48,925 bases of DNA from contig FN649755.1 in NCBI GenBank assembly GCA_000310025.1, positions 1,701,872 through 1,750,796 on the forward strand, written 5' to 3'. Both the position numbers and the translations under genes were made by a program. Position 1 is the stretch's first letter; each line of letters opens with the position of its first letter. This DNA comes from Ectocarpus siliculosus (taxonomy: Eukaryota; Sar; Phaeophyceae; Ectocarpales; Ectocarpaceae). Shown one piece after another: positions 42,717 through 48,925 of this stretch. The notes beneath the pieces were generated by a model. That model had not been told where the DNA came from, did not search any database, and saw only the letters and a list, made by a program, of their open reading frames with translations.

Positions 42717-42899
42717 TCACCACACGATTCGACCCGCACAACAACAACCACACGCCACAGCAGCACCGGCGGTGGCACCTCACGATTCGACGCGCACAAC
42801 AACAATCGCACACGCTACAGCAGCACCGGCAGTGGCAACTCACAATTCGACACGCACAACAACAATCGCACACGCTACAGCAGCACCGGCGGCGGCACC
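42717..42899. repeat. Minisatellite, 60-bp unit, three copies
   Basis: CACGATTCGACGCGCACAAC, AACAATCGCACACGCTACAG and CAGCACCGGCGGTGGCACCT in tandem. It lies just beyond the stop of gene D, so it is in or near its 3' UTR. A plus-strand frame runs through all copies because 60 is a multiple of three. Confidence 0.9.
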
Positions 42900-43088
42900 T
42901 CAATTTCTTCTCACCAACAAGAACCGCCTGAATTGTTCCGCGCCCTTTCCCCCGGTCCCTTGCGGCGCTTTCGATACCACGACGGTCTACACACAATCAC
43001 CCTACCGACCCCCCAAGCACGCACGCAACCGCGACACCACCGCAACCGCGGAGGTGCATCGGAGGTGTGTGCAATCGATGCCGGCGGC

Positions 43089-45138
43089 CTACACCATGTC
43101 CAGCGCGTTGCCCAGGTTGGAGGCGGCGTTGCCAACGTTGGAGACGGCTTCGCTGACGGCAGAGACGGCCTCCGTCAGGTTGGACACCATGCGGTCTAAG
43201 TAGGATAGCGAGCGCAGGAGCACGGGCGGCCGGCCCACCCCGGCGGCGGCGGCGGCGGCGGCGGCGGGTTCGGCCGAGGAACCGGCCACCTCCCCCTCCG
43301 CCGCCGCCGGTACCGCGACAGCATCGTAGGCGGTAGTGTTAGGCACGGCCGTCGAAGGGGTTGCCGCCGTCGCGGACGCCGTAGACGCCGCCGGTTCCTG
43401 AGATGCGGCCACGACAGGGGAAGCGGCGACGACGGTGGTGGTAGCAGCAACGGACGTGTTGGACACCGCGAACGGATACCCCACCGCCTCCGCCTCCGCC
43501 ACCGCCTCCGCCTCCGCCACCGCCTCCGCCTCCGCCTCCGCCTCCGCCTCCGCCTCCGCCTCCGCCTCCGCCGCCGCCTCCGCCTCCGCCGGGCGCACCA
43601 CCACCACCAACTCCAGAGCAGCGTCGCCCACGTTGGAGGCGGCCTCGCCGACGACCATCGCCGTCTCCGTCAGGTTGGACACGATGCGCTCGACGTAGGA
43701 CCGCGCGCGCCGGAGCACCGGCACGGAGGCGGGTTCGGCCGAAGAAGACGTTGCCGATGCCGATGCCGCCGCCTCCTCCCCCGCCGGAGCCGCGGTACCG
43801 GCGGTGTTGGGCGTGGCCGCCGTCGCAGGCGCTGCTGCTACGGGCGCCGTAGATGCCGTAGACGCCGCCGCCGCGGTCGGAGGTGCGGCAATCACCGGGG
43901 CGGCCGTAGCGGCGACGGCGACGGCGACGACGACGGCGTCTGCAGTGGGGATTAAGGGCGAGACCGACGCTCTCGTGCTCCTGCTCCTCCTGGTCCTAGC
44001 CCACATGACGCAGGTCGTTGTCGTGCCTCCGAGCCAGACGGCGGAGATCCAGAGGAACCGGAGCACCTGAAGAGAGCAACCCAAGACACACATCCCCGTT
44101 GAAACGCACGGCGGTTTGTGGCGGTGGTTACGGGAGCAGTAAGAAAGGGCGTGACGGCGGCGCTGGCGGAGGCACTGGCGATGACGACCACGATCACCAG
44201 CCTCCGCAGGCTTTTTGTAGTTAAGAAAACATGTTGGATTAATCATACAATCGGGGAATAGATAGATAGGGTCTGCGTACCCCTTCCCTGTTCTATTTCC
44301 AAATATGACCCAACGAGAACCCATCTCTATCGAAGACAAGAGTCAAAAAGTGATTATCAATGAATTCATAGTGTCAGCGAAGGCTACCTGTATTTCCACC
44401 ATTTCCCGAGCAGCACATGCTTTCAAGAAGGAAAATCCTTCCCCGGGTTGGGGTTGGGGGGTACTCATAGTCGTGCATGCCGTTGTCGTTAGACCATTGA
44501 CCTCGCATCCCTTCAAAGCCGGGACGGAGCACGGGGGGGGGGGTGATACCTCACCTACGCCACCTGCGGTAAACGGTAAGCCAAGACCAAACGAACGGGG
44601 GTACGGCGGCAACCCGTGCTTGATTGCTTACCGTTGTAAGCGCCAGGACGTCCGTGATGACCTCGAACCACGTCCATGTTTTCTCGTCGGTGTCGTCGGA
44701 AAGGCAGTCCGCATCCCCGGGACGGCAAGTCCAACCTCCTGTGGCGACACATCGCGCACAGAAAAAATGAAGCACCCGGCAGCACGCTTAAGGACCTCGT
44801 ACAGTAGTAGCAATAGTAGTGAGGGCGGTTGGAGCCCTGGAAAATGCCGGTCAAGTCGTCTGGCGCTTATGAATATTCGAGCTATTTCGGGCTCTGAATA
44901 ATGCCGGTTGCCCGCTATAATGCCGGCTCGATCGGCTCGATCGCACCACCGGCATTTTGCCGGGACCACTATTTTACCGTAAAACCTGTCCTCACCTGAG
45001 TTGATGCCTTCGATGCTCGAGGTCGTGTTGGTCTGGGTCCCCACGGTTCTCGTCGTCGTGGTGTTGGCAGCCGCAGCCGACCGCACGCCCCCCGCCACGA
45101 GGGTAAGCAGCAGCACGGCCTTGCTTCCGAAGCGGAGG
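43089..45138 (-). CDS. Gene D: paralogue of gene C with a long Ala/Glu-rich repeat tail
   Basis: Minus-strand exons 45138-44996, 44738-44632 and 44066-43089. Donors are GTGAGG and GTAAGC; acceptors are GGCGGCAG, TCGCCACAG and TTGCTCTCTTCAG; phases 2, 1 and 0 as in gene C. A first exon ending in phase 2 is missing. The first exon seen has a hydrophobic KAVLLLTLVAGGVRSAAAAN and a Thr/Asn-rich stretch. The next has GWTCRPGDADCLSDDTDEKT then WTWFEVI. The last completes a helix (LRFLWISAVWLGG), passes a basic stop-transfer (ARTRRSRSTR) and gives about 290 residues of Ala/Thr/Glu-rich sequence with a Glu-Ala run. Two related segments (YVERIVSNLTETAMVVGEAA and YLDRMVSNLTEAVSAVSEAV), each followed by SNVG, sit about 180 residues apart, the second near the C-terminus. 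It is probably a membrane-anchored low-complexity protein. Introns carry a MITE, a tRNA-like repeat and repeat R. Confidence 0.6.
43483..43590. repeat. GGCGGA hexamer repeat encoding Glu-Ala
   Basis: In-frame with gene D, giving alternating Glu and Ala with occasional Val. The hexamer keeps the frame whatever the copy number, so length variation between strains would be tolerated. Confidence 0.9.
44297..44420 (-). repeat. Dispersed repeat R, copy 3
   Basis: GCTGCTCGGGAAATGGTGGA, CTTCGCTGACACTATGAATT, CATTGATAATCA and GATAGAGATGGGTTCTCGTT on the minus strand. It lies in gene D intron 3. Confidence 0.65.
44455..44532 (-). mobile_element. tRNA-like short repeat, copy 2, inside gene D intron 3
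   Basis: On the minus strand: TGCTCCGTCCCGGCTTTG, GGGATGCGAGGTCAATGGTC, TAACGACAACGG, CACGACTATGAGTACCCCCC. Same order as the copy at 37.8 kb. Confidence 0.6.
44802..44979. mobile_element. Short inverted-repeat element inside gene D intron 2, TA flanks
   Basis: 178 bp flanked by TA at 44800-44801 and 44980-44981. The right end inverted reads CGGTAAAATAGTGGTCCCGG then CAAAATGCCGGTGG; the left reads CAGTAGTAGCAATAGTAGTG and has GGAAAATGCCGGT further in. It makes up most of the 257-nt intron. Confidence 0.65.
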
Positions 45139-45763
45139 CTGCCGCCGCCGCCACGATCAACGGACAGACAGGCGGCACGAAAAAGTGCAGCAGGAAACGG
45201 TGACGTCAGCAGCAGCTATACATCGTAGGCGAGGGGGTCGTTTTTTTCGTGATACCGATTCACCATGCACCACGTGCATGCGGTGTTGCCCTCTTCTTCA
45301 TGGTCAGGTGTGGTCGTCAGGAGACCCCTAACCCGACCGGTGTGCGTGCGCTCATGAAAACCCTTGCCGCCTCAGCGCTACCATGATGATACAGAGCTAA
45401 CGACGAGAGTGCAGCACGCAAAACAGCCTGTTTCTGCAGTTAGGTCCGAGCATGCATATGTACAGCTAGCTCTCCAACACCTCGAGAGCATACTTCGAAG
45501 CACGTTTTTTTTTTTTTTTTTCTAGCACCGTTATACCTCAAAAGTTGGCAGTCAGGAACTACTTCTGCTGCACATGATTCAAATGTACCCTATCAGCCAC
45601 GAGGACCTGAGCACCGTCAGATGTGACCTCAGTTAAGACCCGCCACACCAAAAACCTACGCCCTCCGCTTAACAGCACCCACAGTAGAAAACATTTTAGC
45701 GGGCCATTTGCAGTCAACATGAAGGAACCAAGGGCCCCAGCCACCCGGCCAATACCAGAGGTC
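45139..45763. other. No gene recognised; poly-T at 45506-45521
   Basis: The missing first exon of gene D should lie here or further up; no convincing ATG exon with a phase-2 donor was found. Confidence 0.4.
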
Positions 45764-46003
45764 CTTACCGTATTACCACACAAGATAACACACCCCCTGG
45801 ACCAATTTTCAGACCTCGATTACTCCACGACGAAGAGGATGCATAAACGAACTGATACATTTCCAGAGAGCTCTCGATCGAACTATTATTTATACTTTCA
45901 ACGCCGGAGTTTTCGGCGCCGCGACTCTTTCTGCGGCTGAAAAATCATGGGAGCTTTGAAAATCGGCCCAGGGGGTGTGTTATCTTGTGTCGCATACGGT
46001 AAG
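45764..46003. mobile_element. TACCGTA-family element, copy d, the most intact
   Basis: The left end CTTACCGTATTACCACACAA, GATAACACACCCCCTGG and the inverted right end CTTACCGTATGCGACACAAG, ATAACACACCCCCTGG match for about 55 bp. The core contains GAAGAGGATGCATAAACG and GAGAGCTCTCGATCG. 240 bp, non-coding. No clear target duplication. Confidence 0.85.
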
Positions 46004-46253
46004 TGCTGGCGCGAAAGCTGCATGCACACCTTGCAGCCGGAATATCGAAAATGTCCACCACACACACACTATCGCGTTGCTCACGATGACGAGGGCACAC
46101 TCACACCTGGCACATCCGATCAATACCGACGCCGTGGCGGTGTCCGCGACGTGGGCGTGCAGTTTCTCCAAGCCCTGCGTTTGTTTTCGTTTCCAGGCAG
46201 GGAGGCATGCGAAACGGGAGAGGAGGAACGACAGAAAAAATGACGACCCATTG

Positions 46254-48319
46254 TTAATAATTGGAGCGCAAATCCGAGTCAAGCTGGTGCACGCATTGCA
46301 TGCCGACACGCAAACACACACGCTCGACACCGCTTGCAACAGGAGCGGTTGGCTCGGATCGTGGGCGGTTGCGTCCCCCCCGCGCTCTCTCAACAACGCC
46401 TCGGGCGGTGTTGAACACACAGGCGAAATGTGTCAAATGAAAGCCAACCTGACGCACTATTAGAGTCGTCGTCCATGGCAGGGAAATAAGAAAGCTTTCT
46501 TCCAGTGGGCTTGTGGCCCCCCAACCCTCTCTCAAAACCACCTTTGTACAGGCGATGAATATGCCAAATGAAAGCCAAGCTATCGCACTACTAGAGTCGT
46601 CGTCCATGGCAGCGTAACAAGCAAGAACGGCCGCGAGAACATACCCAACCCCGACTGACTTGTCTTGTGGGGGGTAGGTTTTCTGTGCCAATTCGCGACC
46701 ATACAGTACGGCACGCGGCTGGGGTCGAAGTCACCAAACAGGCTCACGGCTCCCACAAGCTGCCAGCATGTACACGAGAACATTCAAACTTTAAAAATCC
46801 ATGTTTCTACCGTTGTGCTCATTTTTCTTGGTCAACAACCCCCCCAAACGGATGCCTGCACACACACGAGAAACCCAACCCTTATGCCGTTCGTTTTGCC
46901 TTGCCTCACCTTTCGAGTCAACGACCCTCGGACAATAACCTCGGACAATCATCAACGGGAGTAGATTTGTTCTGTGCCAATATCGACACGACTACGGCGC
47001 GTGGCTGGGATCGAAGTCACCGACACGGGTTGCGGCTGCGCAAGCCGCGGCCGCCGTCGCCGCCTGGACACGAGAAAACATCAAAGTCCTTGCCGTCGGT
47101 CGTGCCGTTCCTTTACCTTGGTCAACAACTCCCGAAAAGGTTGCCAGCGCACGAGAAAACATCGAACTCGTTGCCGTTCGTTGTGCCGTTCCAGTCTACC
47201 GTTGTGCTTTTTCCCCTGGTCAACAACCTAAAGAGCTCCCTGCACACCATACTTCAAACTCTTTGGTGTCTATCTACCGTTTGTGTTATTTGTCTTGGTC
47301 AACAACCCCCGAAAAGGTGCCAGCACAGCAGAAAGAATCGAACTCTTTGCCGTTCCGTACCTTGGTCATGAACCGTCGGACAACGCCACCGCTGCCGGCG
47401 GAGGCCTTGGCCATGCCTAGGAGCTTGCGGCCGCTAGTCCTGGGGCGGAATCGTTCGAAGGCCCTCATCCAGTCAGGCGGGTGTTGGTGCTGCTGGTGCT
47501 CCATCTGAAGCGGCAGCCGAACATTTCCGAAAAAAAAAAATATCACCACACGCACGCACGTGGACAGCAGAAGGAGGAGGTGGAGGAGGAGGAAGGAGGA
47601 CAGACAGCAAGCAGGCACAGGAAAACCTCCAACTTCTATCATCAGCGAGGCGGTAGTGGCGGTGGCGGTGGGTGGTGGCATTGGCCTTCGGTCGGTGTGC
47701 CGGTACCTTCCCTTGCAACTAACTGCCCTGTGCAACAACCCCATCCACTTCCGCCCACCACACGCACAATACTTACTCTATAATACGTGCCAAGGTTCAA
47801 CGGGCCGATACTAAAACAAGCCTCCTGTGCGGAGGGGGGAAGCGACGCACCAACTGCCACTGGCCGAGATTTCTTCGCCTGTGTTGGTCGTGCTGTCCAG
47901 CACCTGCCGGTGAACCAGCGCAAGCGGGGACGCGAAGAGCCTCCCGTGTACAAGCAAACATCATCGCTACCTCGCCATCACGAACATCACAACCACCATG
48001 CCATGCAAATAAAAAAAAAACCGATAAAAAACACACACACACACAGACACATCACGTTCATATCATTTTCTCGTGGTTGCCACTGCCGAATACTGTAGCC
48101 GAGTCGATAAAAACAAAACAACGCACTCACCCTTGCGTCGGCACCCCCCGTAGCGAAGAATGCCTCGCCCCCCTCCAAGCCCTTCGCCGAATCCACTGAG
48201 GTGCCGCCACCCAGGGGTGCAACGAACCCCCCTCCGTTTCCGTTGAACTCATGCGTGGTCTGCACGTACGTCTCGACGTCGGCCGAGCCACCGCTGCCTT
48301 CCTGGAGGACTTCAACTCC
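46254..48319 (-). CDS. Gene E: four-exon protein with duplicated exon and intron parts
   Basis: Minus-strand exons 48319-48131 (63 codons), 47824-47777 (16), 47504-47361 (48) and 46682-46254 (142 plus stop), all phase 0. Acceptors are CTGATCAACAG, CCCCCCTCCGCACAG, GCTGCCGCTTCAG and AATTGGCACAG; donors are GTGAGT, GTAAGT and GTACGG. Exon 1 is Gly-rich (HEFNGNGGGFVAPLGGG), exon 2 short (EACFSIGPLNLGTYYR), exon 3 basic (DWMRAFERFRPRTSGRKLLG). Exon 4 has KTYPPQDKS, a hydrophobic segment (VGYVLAAVLACYA) and MDDDSSSAIAWLSFGIFIAC. The frame beyond that repeats exon 4 DNA out of frame, so the true end may come earlier, for example at AAAG then GTGGTT. Further 5' exons are likely above 48319. The family is unknown. 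The agreement of four exon boundaries in one phase is the main evidence. Confidence 0.5.
46359..46608. repeat. Tandem duplication of gene E exon 4 core, about 125-bp unit
   Basis: On the minus strand CTGCCATGGACGACGACTCT, A(G/A)TAGTGCG, TTGGCTTTCATTTG and CGCCTGT occur twice. The two copies are in different frames relative to the long open frame. Confidence 0.8.
46681..47390. repeat. Array of duplicated splice-site regions in gene E intron 3
   Basis: Exon-3-end-like blocks (minus strand GTTGTTGACCAAG) recur near 46826, 47117, 47215 and 47293, next to the real one at 47361, with AACGGCA, GAGTTCGATG and CTGGCA(A)CCTTTTCGGG-type sequence. The acceptor region TTGGCACAG with upstream GGTGACTTCGA(T/C)CCCAGCC is also duplicated (46683-46745 and 46970-47035). 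Confidence 0.7.
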
Positions 48320-48539
48320 CTGTTGATCAGGAGGCCGGGGGTTGCAACGGCGCCATTGCGGTATTTATAGGTTTATGATGAAGTAGAAGAGGGAAGGGGG
48401 GGGGTACGCAGACCCTATCCCTAACCCAAACTTCCCCCGAATTGCATGCTGTGAAGTATCCAACATGTTCACATTTTGTGACCGGCGCATGCTGGTTGTA
48501 TGTAACAAATGTTTTGGCACCCCTTTTCGCGTTCAGACG

Positions 48540-48625
48540 ATTGACCTCGCATCCATGCTCTGCCTGGACGAAGCGAGGGGGGGTACTCATGTAAACGTAT
48601 ACCGTAGTCGTTAGTACATTGACCA
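48540..48625 (-). mobile_element. tRNA-like short repeat, copy 3, rearranged
   Basis: Blocks GGATGCGAGGTCAATCGTC and GGTCAATGTACTAACGACTA, then CATGAGTACCCCCCC. Two partial copies appear joined. Confidence 0.45.
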
Positions 48626-48655
48626 ATCGACCACAGTGGCCACGAACCGGGGGGG

Positions 48656-48720
48656 AGTACTCATGTTTTGCGTGCCTTAGCGGTTAGACCATTGACCACG
48701 CGTCCTCTAGAGGACGGAGC
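48656..48720 (-). mobile_element. tRNA-like short repeat, copy 4
   Basis: On the minus strand: GCTCCGTCCTCTAGAGGACG, GTGGTCAATGGTCTAACCGC, GGCACGC and CATGAGTACTCCCCC. Confidence 0.55.
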
Positions 48721-48925
48721 AAGAGGAGGGGGGGGGGGGGGGGGGGGGGGACCCCAAAACGGGGCTGGCGGAATCCTTTTGACCTTTGCCCCCCCTCCCC
48801 ACAAAAGCGGGGGGGGGGCCCCCGGGGTTTCCCCGGGACAGGGTTTCCCATTACCCAAGGGGAAAAACCGGGGGGGATTTTGGGGGGCCCAAGAAGGGGG
48901 GGCCGCCCCCCGGCAAAGGGGTTTC
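48721..48925. other. Low-quality or homopolymer-inflated end sequence
   Basis: G-run of about 22 at 48729-48750, followed by stretches in which most runs are 3-8 bases long. The texture matches the sequence flanking the N gap and suggests poor base calls at a contig edge rather than biology. Confidence 0.7.

Noticed and set aside
42373-43203. 276-codon plus-strand frame as a gene
   Set aside because: Half is a minisatellite and the rest is antisense to gene D, whose minus-strand frame has splice sites, phase agreement and a paralogue.
48361-48370. CTATAAATA on the minus strand as the TATA box of gene E
   Set aside because: The first exon seen begins at an acceptor about 45 bases away and no start codon fits the implied transcription start.

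Overview
The window is eukaryotic nuclear DNA. Coding sequence occurs as short exons of roughly 45-300 nt, bounded by GT-AG splice sites with good donor (GTAAGT, GTGAGT) and acceptor (pyrimidine tract then CAG) matches. It also carries a Ty1/copia polyprotein, many short inverted-repeat elements, minisatellite-like tandem arrays, homopolymer C/G tracts and a 210-N assembly gap. Dense short exons, introns of about 0.2-2 kb and this repeat load would suit a brown alga or related stramenopile such as Ectocarpus. That placement is inference; no gene here fixes the taxon.

Layout. 0-2.6 kb: 3' part of a copia pol gene, followed by an LTR-like flank. 3-7.6 kb: repeats and unassigned DNA. 7.7-8.9 kb: gene A (minus). 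9.6-16.3 kb: an inverted-repeat element, unassigned open frames and a small minus-strand gene at 13.7-14.5 kb. 16.3-21.8 kb: simple repeats, a duplicated CTG-repeat block and three weakly supported small genes. 22.3-23.3 kb: a 1-kb DNA transposon with a TA target duplication. 24-25.8 kb: tandem arrays. 26.5-28.0 kb: gene B (minus). 28.4-29.0 kb: a TIR element holding the gap. 29.8-31 kb: more TIR elements. 35.7-39.3 kb: gene C (plus). 39.4-42.9 kb: tandem arrays and a possible gene start. 43.1-45.1 kb: gene D (minus). 46.3-48.3 kb: gene E (minus), with its exon and splice-site regions tandemly duplicated. The last 200 bases look like low-quality sequence.

The main observation is that genes A, B, C and D share one layout. 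A hydrophobic exon enters in phase 2 and leaves in phase 1. A Cys/Trp/Asp exon follows in phase 1 and leaves in phase 0. In A, C and D the next exon starts in phase 0 and completes a second membrane segment across the junction. A and B are clear paralogues of each other, and so are C and D. I recognise no known family, so I call them a candidate locally amplified family of small two-helix membrane or secreted proteins. Their introns have collected the same inverted-repeat and tRNA-like elements found elsewhere in the window. All exon models come from reading frame, splice-site quality and phase agreement only; no transcript evidence was available.
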